Part shown: positions 54,878 through 63,799 of the stretch, piece after piece | Numbering within the stretch: the stretch's first letter is position 1 | Layout: the number at the start of each line of letters is the position of its first letter | NCBI RefSeq assembly: GCF_004833285.1 | Contig: NZ_STFG01000012.1 | Coordinates: 54,538 to 118,537, forward strand | DNA length: 64,000 bases | Source: Lampropedia puyangensis | GTDB taxonomy: Bacteria; Pseudomonadota; Gammaproteobacteria; Burkholderiales; Burkholderiaceae_C | Reading direction: 5' to 3' | The notes under the pieces: generated by a model | Told to the model about the DNA's origin: nothing | The model's database searches: none | What the model saw: the letters and a program-made list of their open reading frames with translations, nothing else | Program-made: the position numbers and the translations under genes

Positions 54878-56512
54878 CTACCACCAACTGGCCGTTCGTG
54901 GGCCGCTTAGTGGTTGCAATTGCCGTGCTACGCGCAGTTGCAGGGCAGGTAAGTGATGCATGGGTGTTGGGCTGGCCACCGAGGGCTTTGGCGCACTGGT
55001 GGTGCGTGCCGGGGCAAGCGTGGAGTTGGCCGCCATGTCGCTTTGCTGAAACAGTTGGTTCAGGCGCATGGCGCTACTGCCTGTAGGCAACAGGGCGCCG
55101 GTGGTGCGCACCAATTGCAGTTCATTGATGTGCTGGTCCTGCTGGGCATCGATTTGTTCGAGCATGAGGTTTTGCATGTCGAGCTGGGCATCGAGCACTT
55201 GCGAGAGGCTGCCTCGCCCGGCTTCAAGCAGGCGCCTGCGCCCTTCGAAGGCAGCGCGCGCTTGGGCTACAGCGTCTTGCAGTTGATTGGCGCGTTCGCG
55301 CCCGGCCTGCACACGCCCCCAAGACGATGAAGTGGCTTCGCGCACTTGGCGCTGCACGGCATCTTGCTGTGCTTTTTGGCTTTGCAGCTCATTGACGGCT
55401 TTGCGGATGCGGTCGCGCAATTCAAAACCGTTGCCGAAATTCCAATTGACCTCCAGCCCAAAGCGCGTGCCATCGTTATAGAGCACGCCTTTGGGGTCAT
55501 AGGTGTGGCCGACCACAGCTTCCAGTGTAGGCAGGCGCTGGGCTTCACTGCGTTCGACTTCGGCTTCGGCTTTGGCAATTTGCTGGGCAATTTCCTGCAG
55601 CTCTACGCTGTTGGCTTCTGATTGCTGCTGAGCCTGCGCCTCGCTGATAGGCAACCATTGCAAAGGTACGGCCAAAGCGGGCAACCAGCCCGATTGCGGG
55701 CTGAAACTGTAGTAGCGGGTAAAGCGCGCCAGTGCGTCAGAGCGCTGTGCCTGCAGCCCCAGCGCTTGGGCACGGGCACTGGCTTGGCGTGAGAACGCCT
55801 GACGCAAGTCGTTGCGGCCCACAGCGCCTAGCTCTGCACGCCGTTCTTCAATGCGTGCCAGTTGCTCAATGATGCGGGCAGACTCGGCGGCAATGTCGGC
55901 CTTTTGCTCATAGCGCTGCAGTTCAAGCAGTGCCGTCAATGCGTCGAGCAAGGTGTTCTCGCGCGTGCCTTGCACAATATTGGCTTGCGCCGCTTGTTGG
56001 AATTGGGCTGAGCGCACGCCTGCGCTGATGGCGCCACCGTCAATCAAGCTCATGCGTACTTCGGCGTTGATGGCGTTGTAGTTTTCTTTGCCACTGCTGC
56101 GGTCAACGCTGCCCGAGTTGGTGCCAATTTTGAAGCTGGGCCAGCGGGCGCGTTCTGCGGTGCTCAGGTCGTGCCCGGAAGCCTCCAGAGCCGCTTTGGC
56201 TTTGAGAATGTCGGGGTGGGTTTCCACCAGATCTTGCAATGCATTGAGCAGGTGTTGCTGGGTGCTGTTGCTGGCCAGACTGTTTGCAGTCAGGCGTTGT
56301 GCCAGTTGCAGCGAAGTGGTTGTATCTGTCTGCGTTTGGGCGACTGCAGGCATGCCAGGGCACAGCAGTGCAACGGCCAGCCATATAGACATGCTGGGCC
56401 AATGTTTGGCCGGCTGCGATGGCTTCTCCTGTGGTGAGGCGTGCCAGTGGTTAATCCACCCTAGAGGGGCGCGCAAAGGGAGGTGCAAAGGGGCGTGAAA
56501 ATGCGGTGTCAT
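54878..56512 (-). CDS. TolC-family outer-membrane channel of the type I secretion system
   Basis: 544 residues from the ATG at 56512 (GGGAG upstream). A long N-terminus precedes a signal peptide (WLAVALLCPGMPAVAQ), then two repeats of long helices and strands typical of TolC (LQDLVETHPDILKAKAALEASG, ...; LEAGRGSLSQVLDAQLDMQNLMLE). A Thr/Ser/Ala/Pro-rich tail ends it. Forms the outer-membrane tunnel for the upstream ABC and HlyD partners. Its ATG follows the hlyD stop by one base. Last gene of the secretion unit; flp begins 97 bases on. Confidence 0.9.
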   Translation of the reverse strand: MTPHFHAPLHLPLRAPLGWINHWHASPQEKPSQPAKHWPSMSIWLAVALLCPGMPAVAQTQTDTTTSLQLAQRLTANSLASNSTQQHLLNALQDLVETHPDILKAKAALEASGHDLSTAERARWPSFKIGTNSGSVDRSSGKENYNAINAEVRMSLIDGGAISAGVRSAQFQQAAQANIVQGTRENTLLDALTALLELQRYEQKADIAAESARIIEQLARIEERRAELGAVGRNDLRQAFSRQASARAQALGLQAQRSDALARFTRYYSFSPQSGWLPALAVPLQWLPISEAQAQQQSEANSVELQEIAQQIAKAEAEVERSEAQRLPTLEAVVGHTYDPKGVLYNDGTRFGLEVNWNFGNGFELRDRIRKAVNELQSQKAQQDAVQRQVREATSSSWGRVQAGRERANQLQDAVAQARAAFEGRRRLLEAGRGSLSQVLDAQLDMQNLMLEQIDAQQDQHINELQLVRTTGALLPTGSSAMRLNQLFQQSDMAANSTLAPARTTSAPKPSVASPTPMHHLPALQLRVARQLQPLSGPRTASWW

Positions 56513-56513
56513 G

Positions 56514-57881
56514 TCACGGCTCCCTGAAGGCTTCACTCTGGATGCGCAGAACAGGGCGCAGCAGGTACCAAATAAAAGGCTCATGACCCAACAGAAGATC
56601 CACATCGGCTTGCATGCCGGTGGTGATGCGGTTGTCGGTGCGGCCGACCCAAGGCTGCGCCAGACTGGCCTGAATCCGGAAGTACGACGGTGCATCGGGC
56701 ACATCCTGATCGCGGTCTGCATCAGCGGCCACCAGAGTGACTTTACCGGGCACAGCACCATAGCGCAGAAAGTCATAGGCACTGACTTTGACTTTGACGT
56801 CTTGGCCGTTGTGTACATAGCCGCGGTCTGAAGGGTTCAAGCGTGCCTCCACCAGAATTTCGTCTTTGTCGGGCACCACCTCCATGATGGGTTCGCCGGG
56901 TTTGACGACCCAACCATTACCGCTGCTGCGCAAGCCTTTGACGATGCCGTCGGTTGGTGCCAATACGACTGTGCGGGTGCGTTGCGTGCGGGCTCTGGTG
57001 AGGTCTTCGGTCAAGCTGTGCAGGTCACGCTCAACGCTGGCCAACTCTTCAGATGCACGGCTGCGAAACCCTCCTTGGGTTTCTTGCAACTTGGCTTGAG
57101 CCAGCGCCACTTTGGCGCGTGCACTGACCAGGTTCTGGCGCGAGGCGGCGAGTTCACTGCGTACTTGCTCAAGCGCACGCTGGCGATCGAGCACTTCTAG
57201 CTGACCAATCAATTGTTCTTCTGCCAATTGACGGGCGATATCAGCCTCTTGCTGAAATAAGTTCAGGCGTGTTTCCAGGCCCTGAATGCGTGCTTGCGCT
57301 TCTGCGACTTCGCCGCGGGCTTGCTGCAAACTCGCTTGTGCAGCGGCGACGCTGCCTTGGTATTCCAGCGCACGGGCCGCAAAAGCCCCCAGTTCTGCAC
57401 GCACGACTTGTTGGCCCAGCTCTGGTGCAAAGTCGCTTTCCGTCAAGGTCGAACCCAAACTCTCTGCGGTCAGTCGCACTTTCATGGCTTGTGTGGCTGC
57501 GTGCCGCGCAGAAAGCTGTTCCAGATTCAGGCTGTTGCTGCCTAGGTCAATTTCCAGCAGTGGCTCATCACGCTGCACAGCTTGGCCTTCACGCACATGC
57601 ACGGCAGTGACAATGCCGCCTTCCAAGTGCTGCACGGTTTGTACCCGGTCTGATGGGATCACCTTACCTGGCGCAACCACTGCATTTTCAACCGGGTAGA
57701 GCAGGCCAGTGATCGTCAGGGCACCGAGCAGCAGCAGCAGGAGCTTGCGTTTTCCCGAGAGCAGACTGGGTGCCGAGACTGAAGAGGGCGCTGAGCCAGC
57801 CTCAGTGCGGGCTTGCTGTTGGGCCTGCGCCTTGCGAAGAACCAGTGGAATGTCGCTGCGCGAGGGGCTGACTTGGTTCAT
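56514..57881 (-). CDS. HlyD-family membrane-fusion adaptor
   Basis: 455 residues. One membrane helix (LLLLLLGALTITGLLYPVENAVVAPG), then a biotinyl-lipoyl half (QTVQHLEGGIVTAVHVREGQAVQRDEPLLEID), a long coiled coil (about 115-290), the second lipoyl half and a C-terminal barrel ending IWYLLRPVLRIQSEAFREP. Links the ABC exporter to TolC across the periplasm. Its ATG overlaps the stop of the ABC gene by 4 bases, so the three are coupled. Confidence 0.92.
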   Translation of the reverse strand: MNQVSPSRSDIPLVLRKAQAQQQARTEAGSAPSSVSAPSLLSGKRKLLLLLLGALTITGLLYPVENAVVAPGKVIPSDRVQTVQHLEGGIVTAVHVREGQAVQRDEPLLEIDLGSNSLNLEQLSARHAATQAMKVRLTAESLGSTLTESDFAPELGQQVVRAELGAFAARALEYQGSVAAAQASLQQARGEVAEAQARIQGLETRLNLFQQEADIARQLAEEQLIGQLEVLDRQRALEQVRSELAASRQNLVSARAKVALAQAKLQETQGGFRSRASEELASVERDLHSLTEDLTRARTQRTRTVVLAPTDGIVKGLRSSGNGWVVKPGEPIMEVVPDKDEILVEARLNPSDRGYVHNGQDVKVKVSAYDFLRYGAVPGKVTLVAADADRDQDVPDAPSYFRIQASLAQPWVGRTDNRITTGMQADVDLLLGHEPFIWYLLRPVLRIQSEAFREP

Positions 57882-59701
57882 GCGGCCTCCTCTTGCAGTG
57901 TGTCCGATGCGGGCGTTTGCGTGTGTTCGCTGGCCTGCGCTGGACGTACGCCAAACAGTTTGGGCAGCAGTTGTTGTGGGGTGCCAACTTCGAGTTGCCC
58001 ATCGCCACAGACATGGTAGATTTTTTGTGCGACCGAGGCGACCCGAACGGAGTGGGTAATGACCACAACGGTGTGTTTGCTTGCAATTTTCAACAAAGCT
58101 TGCAGTAGTGCGGTTTCGCTTTCAAAGTCCAGGTCGCTGCTGGGCTCGTCGAGAATCAGCACCGAAGGGTTGCGCAGGAACAGTTGGGCCAAAGCGAGTT
58201 TGCGCAGCTCACCTGCAGAAAGTCCTGCACCGCCTTCACCCAGCGTTGTTTGATAGCCTTGCGGCAGTCGGCTGATGAAACTGTGCGCGCCTGAGAGCTG
58301 ACAGGCTGCGACGATTTGTGCATCAGTAGCCGATTCATTGACCATGCGCAGGCTCTCAATAATGGGGCCGCTGAACCAGTAGACCTGCTGGCTTAAACAG
58401 CCAATCCATTGGCCGATATCGACCCTGGAAAATTGCGCCAGATCGTATTCATCGATAAAGAGATGTCCTTCGGTGGGGCGATAAAGCCCTGCGAGCAGTT
58501 TGCCCAGTGTTGATTTGCCAGCACCGTTGCGCCCTACGATCGCGTGCAGTCCACCTGGTCCCATTTCCAGACTGACTTGCTCCAACGGGGTATGGCCAGC
58601 ATGGTATTGGAAGCTGACTTGTTCAAGGCGCAGGCGCCCTTGTGGACGGGGTAACTGCAAGTTCTGAGGCGCGGGCTCCACAGGCTCTTGCAGCACGGTT
58701 TGCAGACGCCGGGTGGCATCATGGGCGCGTGCCAGAGATCGCCAGTTTCCAGCCAGTTGGGCGATTGGCCCCAGGGCTTTGCTGGCCAATAAGTTCACAG
58801 CCATCAGACTGCCGATGCTCATCCATTGTGAGTTAATGGCGATCGCCCCCACTGTGATGACGGCAATGGAGAAAAACGACAGCAGCATGGTGCTGGCTTC
58901 ACGGGCGTTTTCAAGCTCCCCATTTTTACTGAAGCTTTCCGTTAACCACTGGTCATAACTGGTTTGCCACGTTTGGCGCACAGCTTGGTCGTGCCCTAGC
59001 ACTTTGAGAGTAGTGCGTGCATTGCATACTTCTGTGGTGGTGCGGTCTAGCGCGCGCGCTTGCGCAATTTCTTCAACACGGCCTGTGCGCACTTCATCAG
59101 CCCACCACCACGCCAGAATACCCAAAATGACCATTGCCACCAGAATCACAGGGAGGACTGGCCAAGCCACGATGCCAATCACAATCAGGGCCAGCAGCAC
59201 CATCGGTATATCCATGAAAGCACCAGCCAAGCCTCCGGAGATACTAGAGCGCATGGCACCCACGTCCCGAAACAGTTGCAGCCATTGGCTGGCAGGGCGT
59301 TGCTCCAGCGTCAGTAAAGGACGTTGCAGCATGGATGCCAGCAAAGCTTGAGAGACGTGGTAGTCGATCTCGGCGCCAGCTTCGCGCAAGGCTTTGGCGC
59401 GTTTGCGGCGCAGCCACCATTCGATACCCAGAAACACCAACACGCCTGCCACCATGGCAATCAGTGTGGCATTGCCTCCACGTGAAATCACGCGGTTATA
59501 AACCTGCAAGACAAAAAGAGATGGCAACAAGCCGAGCAGCCCGATGGGCAGAGACAACCAAGCTGCCATGCGCACATGCTGCCATGCTCCTGCGCTGGCG
59601 GTGTGAATGGCCGTCGCGTAGGAGCCTGTCTGACCTGTACTGGCTTCACCGCTTTCTGGCGGTGCTTGCAGCAGGCTGCTTGGCAACAGGTACTTGATCA
59701 T
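57878..59701 (-). CDS. Type I secretion ABC ATPase/permease
   Basis: 607 residues. An ABC transmembrane domain (about 40-320, six helices, starting LSLPIGLLGLLPSLFVLQVYNRVI) fused to a nucleotide-binding domain: Walker A VGRNGAGKST, signature LSAGELRKLALAQ, Walker B SVLILDEPSSDLD, switch His in VVITHSVRV. No C39 peptidase or C39-like domain is seen before the membrane part, so the substrate is probably not leader-cleaved by this protein. Exports a protein, most likely one encoded nearby at the right edge. Starts the ABC-HlyD-TolC unit. Confidence 0.92.
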   Translation of the reverse strand: MIKYLLPSSLLQAPPESGEASTGQTGSYATAIHTASAGAWQHVRMAAWLSLPIGLLGLLPSLFVLQVYNRVISRGGNATLIAMVAGVLVFLGIEWWLRRKRAKALREAGAEIDYHVSQALLASMLQRPLLTLEQRPASQWLQLFRDVGAMRSSISGGLAGAFMDIPMVLLALIVIGIVAWPVLPVILVAMVILGILAWWWADEVRTGRVEEIAQARALDRTTTEVCNARTTLKVLGHDQAVRQTWQTSYDQWLTESFSKNGELENAREASTMLLSFFSIAVITVGAIAINSQWMSIGSLMAVNLLASKALGPIAQLAGNWRSLARAHDATRRLQTVLQEPVEPAPQNLQLPRPQGRLRLEQVSFQYHAGHTPLEQVSLEMGPGGLHAIVGRNGAGKSTLGKLLAGLYRPTEGHLFIDEYDLAQFSRVDIGQWIGCLSQQVYWFSGPIIESLRMVNESATDAQIVAACQLSGAHSFISRLPQGYQTTLGEGGAGLSAGELRKLALAQLFLRNPSVLILDEPSSDLDFESETALLQALLKIASKHTVVVITHSVRVASVAQKIYHVCGDGQLEVGTPQQLLPKLFGVRPAQASEHTQTPASDTLQEEAA

Positions 59702-60057
59702 TGGGTACCTCGCTTATCGTCTCGTGTTGTCAGAATGAGTTGGCATTGCATTTGGTGATTCAGTCTTTGGTAGGACTGAAGCCTAATCGAAATGTCAATC
59801 AAATGTGATTTTCTGTCAATTTTCATTAAATTTTATAGGTGAAAAAGCGGATTTCTGTATTTTTTTTGACTTAAATCAAAATTTTTAAACCAAATGTGTG
59901 TTTGGTAGCATTTTGCTTGTTTGTTTGTCCTGCAAGATTGCTGTATTTGTTCGACGATTTTTATGTGACTGTTGAAAATGGGATCTGAATTGATATGGAG
60001 TTATTGGTGTGTCACATTTGAATCGTGAAGTGGAATAAGGAGCCAGTTGAGAGGGAA
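59702..60057. other. AT-rich regulatory gap upstream of the secretion unit
   Basis: 356 bases with no protein-coding frame, much more AT-rich than the surroundings (59,800-59,990). It holds an FNR-type box (59866-59879), a TATAAA on the minus strand at 59837-59832, and a palindrome ACCAAA-tgtgtg-TTTGGT at 59889-59906. It very likely contains the promoter for the ABC-HlyD-TolC unit and possibly ends the Mur-ligase transcript. Confidence 0.55.
59866..59879. promoter_or_regulatory. FNR/ANR-type box
   Basis: TTGAC-TTAA-ATCAA, one base from the ideal TTGAT-N4-ATCAA and fully within the TTGAY-N4-RTCAA form used by FNR/ANR/DNR regulators. It lies about 38 bases upstream of a minus-strand TATAAA, near but not exactly at the usual -41.5 placement. 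Suggests oxygen control of the secretion genes. Confidence 0.5.
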
Positions 60058-63000
60058 TCAAAAAACGTTTTCCCGAATGGCACTGGCGACAATGCTGAGA
60101 TTGGTGGTGGTGCGCCCCGCCAGCAGCACTGTGTGGCGCACATCGAAAGCCCGTAGCAGGGCATGAATGAGTTGGTTGAGGTCTTCAAACCAGTGCACAT
60201 GCGGTTGGTCTTGCAGCGATTGAGTTAAGCCCAACATGGCGTTGCCATAGAGAAATACATGCTTGGCTGCTGTGCTGCGGATGAGCGGTTCCAATTGCAG
60301 TTGTGCATCCTCTATGCTGGTGTGCGGTGCTTTGATGCCTCCTAGGACAATCAGGCGCTGATGCGCGTGAGGTGCGTGGGTCTGCAGTTGCTGCATGGCC
60401 GCTTGCACAGCCAGCAGTTCACTGGTGTTACTGTGGTCAAGCAGGCAACGGTTGACTGGCAGATTTTCAGGTTGCCCAGATCCAGGAGGCGGCTTCCAAG
60501 TGGTCAGTGGCGCGATGGCGCTATCGATAGGATGCCTTATGGCGTGCAGTACAGCCAACGCAGCTTGTGCATTCAAGGCCATGTGGTGGCCATCTGCGCG
60601 CAGTTGAATATGCTTTTTTTCAGATGGCGTTGCGTGCTGTTGTGCCGGTTTAGGCGGCAGTTGAAGGTGTAAGCGGCCTAATGGTGCATAGAAAAGTTCA
60701 CGTACCTGTGCCTGAGGATGTGGACCAAAACCGATCAGCTCGATTCCTCGTTGCTGGGCAGCTGAATGCAGGGCATTCAGGGGCACTAACGCATAGTTCA
60801 ATACCAACGTGCTGCCTGCACGTAGGTGCTGCATGAGCTGAACCAGATGGTGCAGGTTTTTTTCTTTTGATGGTGCAGGCGGCTGTGCTGAATCTTCTGG
60901 GAAATTGGTTACCACAAGGATGTCGGGTCGCAGTATCGATAAGTCAGACAAAGCCTGTGACGGCCCAAGCTCTGCCAGCACGCAAGGCGCAGAATCGCTC
61001 CAGTTGATCATTTGCAAAGCGGTCTCCGATTGCAAAAGTGCCTCTTGCTGCACAGTGCAGGCGTTGCCCAAACATTGCATCAGCATGCGCAAGGTCGATG
61101 ACTTCCCTACACATCCGGTTGCCGCAATGACTGGCACGTGAATGCGTTGTCGAGCGCTGGTGGCCCACCGATTGATGGCTAGGGTTAGCTCTGGCATGTG
61201 CAATACAGGTACCTGTGCTGAGAGGGGGGTAGTGGAGTCTGCGCTGATTAAGGCTTGCGGATGCAGTGCTGCGACCGAAGCGGGCAACACTCCGGTGATC
61301 TCGCCACTGCGCCGAAGCAAAACGGCGGCGTTTGGGGTGTGCTGCAGCCGTGTGACCGTTAGGCCAGCGATGAATGCCGGTACCTTGTGTCCTACAGGGA
61401 CAATCCATTGCCCTTTTGTGAGTGTGGCCAGACTTTGGCTGCTCCAGGCCATGGGAGCCAGATGGCTGGAGCTGGTGAGTGCAGATTTGGATGTTTCTGC
61501 TGAAACCGTTGGTGTAGTCTCTTGAATTGAGGCGGGCTCGAGCCAACCCAATAGCGTATGGCAGGCGCTAAGACGGCTGAGGACGTTGGCCTGTTGCGAT
61601 GGTGAATACGTTGCCGCTTGCAGATTCTGCAGGTTGTGTGCTGCAGAGAAAAATGGTGTTTGTGCACGGCGCGGTGAGCCTAGGTATATCGCCAGTTCTG
61701 GCCAAATAATACGCTGCTCCAAAGCCTGCCATTGTTGCTCTATCGCCGCGCATTGTTGGGCAGAGGCATGTGGGGCAGTGTTTGCCAGTATGCCGCACCG
61801 GTTGGCCTCGATGACCGCGATGCTAAGCCAATCAAAGCCTCTGTGGGGAGAGGAGCCGCTGCTGATGAGTAGCAGTGGTAGCCAATCCGCCTCGTGTGCA
61901 TGAGGTTCGGTGGGGAAGGGCAATTCACTGCCGCTATTGGTATTGCGGTATGTCCAATAGACCTTCAGCGCTAGGCTCTTCCACATGGTCGCTATGTCGG
62001 CTGGGGCATGAGTGTGTAGCGCCTCAAGGTGTTTGGGGGCGGCATCTTGCAGCAGTTGCCATGCCAATTGATCGAGCAAGTTATACAACAAAGCCGTGTG
62101 CCTCACGCCCAAAACGTGTGCCTGGGCGATGCTGTTCAGTACCAGCAGGCTTTGCGCTGATACGTGTGTCTGCCCGCTGGCGTGTTCCATGGCGTATTCG
62201 GTGGCCAAGGCGATGGCGTGCACTAGCACTTCTGTGGCCAATGCGGGCATGCGTGCGCTGCGGATATGTTCTAAAGTTTGCAGCAAAGTATGCAAAATGC
62301 CCAGATGGTCCAACAGACCGTGGGCGTCCTGCCAAGTGCCGTTTGGAGTTTGCGTGGTTATCAAGTTGTCGAGGGTCAGCCGGGCAGCTGTGCGCCAGCC
62401 CTGCCAGGCGCATTCAGCGGGTGGGGCAAGAGGTCTTGTGAATGAGCGCGTTGGCTGGTTTCTTGGCAGCGTAATCGCGGTAGGCGCACGGCCATCCAGA
62501 TATACGCCTCGCAGCTGCAGCAGCAACACCGTCTGTGCCATGGCAGGATCTGCCAAGGTCGGCTGCATCCATGCTGGGGTGGTGTCTTCCTCTGCGAACA
62601 TAGCTTGGGGTAGTAGCCAGATGTCCTCAAGGCAGGCGTCCGCCAAGGCCAAACTGTGTGTGTTTTGCTGCAGTAGACTGGGCCAATCCATTGGATTGGC
62701 TGCAGGGTGGTGCGCCACGCTGTCAACCCAATCTATGCGCAGCAGCACAGTCTCAAGTCTGCGTGCCCATGCCCACTGCCGAATGCGGATGGAGCCTTCG
62801 CGCCAAGCTGACTCAAAGGTACTGGCCTTGACATGAAAAACGGTAGCGGATTCTTTCTCGCTCGCGACGGAAAAAAACAGAATGCATCCTGACCATGGCT
62901 CTGGTAGCGTGCGCACCCATACAGCTAAATGTTGCCGTGCCATTTGAAGCAATGGGTCCAGTCTGACTGGTGCGACTGGCTCCTCCTGCGCCCAATTGAA

Positions 63001-63063
63001 CGCATGGGCAAGAGGACTGCTCAAGGGGCCTTGTGGGGGGGGAGAGGAGACCGGTATGCGCAT
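60058..63063 (-). CDS. Large Mur-ligase-family protein with helical N-terminal region
   Basis: About 1001 residues from the ATG at 63063 (a TTG at 63135 is possible; neither has a good ribosome site). The last 450 residues follow the MurE/MurF fold: an N-terminal-like domain (GQWIVPVGHKVPAFIAGL, about 550-567), P-loop ATGCVGKSS (648-656), LAELGPSQALSDLSILRPDILVVTN, GHHMALNAQAALAVL, and a C-terminal domain with LLDHSNTSELLAVQAAM and VLGGIKAPHTSIEDAQ. So it should be an ATP-dependent amide ligase. The first 550 residues are novel to me; 230-400 are strongly helical (toroid-like). No signal peptide. Substrate unknown. Confidence 0.75.
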   Translation of the reverse strand: MRIPVSSPPPQGPLSSPLAHAFNWAQEEPVAPVRLDPLLQMARQHLAVWVRTLPEPWSGCILFFSVASEKESATVFHVKASTFESAWREGSIRIRQWAWARRLETVLLRIDWVDSVAHHPAANPMDWPSLLQQNTHSLALADACLEDIWLLPQAMFAEEDTTPAWMQPTLADPAMAQTVLLLQLRGVYLDGRAPTAITLPRNQPTRSFTRPLAPPAECAWQGWRTAARLTLDNLITTQTPNGTWQDAHGLLDHLGILHTLLQTLEHIRSARMPALATEVLVHAIALATEYAMEHASGQTHVSAQSLLVLNSIAQAHVLGVRHTALLYNLLDQLAWQLLQDAAPKHLEALHTHAPADIATMWKSLALKVYWTYRNTNSGSELPFPTEPHAHEADWLPLLLISSGSSPHRGFDWLSIAVIEANRCGILANTAPHASAQQCAAIEQQWQALEQRIIWPELAIYLGSPRRAQTPFFSAAHNLQNLQAATYSPSQQANVLSRLSACHTLLGWLEPASIQETTPTVSAETSKSALTSSSHLAPMAWSSQSLATLTKGQWIVPVGHKVPAFIAGLTVTRLQHTPNAAVLLRRSGEITGVLPASVAALHPQALISADSTTPLSAQVPVLHMPELTLAINRWATSARQRIHVPVIAATGCVGKSSTLRMLMQCLGNACTVQQEALLQSETALQMINWSDSAPCVLAELGPSQALSDLSILRPDILVVTNFPEDSAQPPAPSKEKNLHHLVQLMQHLRAGSTLVLNYALVPLNALHSAAQQRGIELIGFGPHPQAQVRELFYAPLGRLHLQLPPKPAQQHATPSEKKHIQLRADGHHMALNAQAALAVLHAIRHPIDSAIAPLTTWKPPPGSGQPENLPVNRCLLDHSNTSELLAVQAAMQQLQTHAPHAHQRLIVLGGIKAPHTSIEDAQLQLEPLIRSTAAKHVFLYGNAMLGLTQSLQDQPHVHWFEDLNQLIHALLRAFDVRHTVLLAGRTTTNLSIVASAIRENVF

Positions 63064-63206
63064 GGCTGGGCAGGGTGAAGCAAGCAAACAAAGTGCAGAT
63101 ATACAAGTACCTTGCACGGTGATGTCAGCAACCAATCGCAGTTCTGCGCATGGGGCAGCAATTGGTTACCGAGCAAGAGCCTGTGGCGACTCTTGATTGC
63201 CTTTGA

Positions 63207-63725
63207 TCAGCGGTAGTCGAATTCCACCCGTCGGTTGCGTTGGTGGGCTGCCTCGCTATGGCCCGGATCAGCCAGTTGTTCTTTGCCGTAACTGACAGCT
63301 TCCAGTTTGTGCGGTGCAACCCCAAGCAATTGCAGTGCTTGGCGCACAGCCTCTGCACGTTTTTGACCAAGAGCGACGTTGTATTCAATGCCGCCACGGT
63401 CATCGGTGTGTCCACGCAACACCAAGGCTCGCTCAGGGTGGTTGCGCAACCACTGTGCATGGCCTTCTATCAGGCTGCGGTCGCTGTTGCGCAGTTCGTA
63501 CGAGTCGTAATCGAAATACACGATGTGGGCCAGGTTCTGCGGACCTTGGCGACCCATGCTGGCGCTGGCAACGACTGGTGCAACTCCTGAGGTTGCTGCC
63601 CCTGGCTTGCCAAATGCGTAATGGTGCTCGGTACGCTGGGCGCTGCTGCCTGACTGGCCGGCACAAGCGGCCAGCAGGGCGGCAGCAAGCAATGTGGCAC
63701 ACAGTTTCAGTGAATGTCTCAACAT
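63207..63725 (-). CDS. OmpA-family (Pal-like) lipoprotein
   Basis: 172 residues from the ATG at 63725 (GAGGAG upstream). Lipobox LLAAC makes it a lipoprotein, then a short linker and an OmpA-C peptidoglycan-binding domain (VYFDYDSYELRNSDRSLIEGHAQWL; LRGHTDDRGGIEYNVALGQKRAEAVRQAL; RNRRVEFDYR). Anchors the outer membrane to the wall. It lies between the Gly-rich protein gene and the Mur-ligase gene, so it may hold a secreted surface protein in place or help the secretion machine. Confidence 0.9.
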   Translation of the reverse strand: MLRHSLKLCATLLAAALLAACAGQSGSSAQRTEHHYAFGKPGAATSGVAPVVASASMGRQGPQNLAHIVYFDYDSYELRNSDRSLIEGHAQWLRNHPERALVLRGHTDDRGGIEYNVALGQKRAEAVRQALQLLGVAPHKLEAVSYGKEQLADPGHSEAAHQRNRRVEFDYR

Positions 63726-63799
63726 ATGAATCTCCTCGGAAGGCTGGCCTTGGAGCCCTTGCGTCCGTGTGGGCACAAAGGCAGCAAGACCTTTGGTGG

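Noticed and set aside
57878..59701. Bacteriocin-type exporter with C39 leader peptidase
   Set aside because: The protein begins directly with the membrane domain; no N-terminal cysteine protease or C39-like domain is present.
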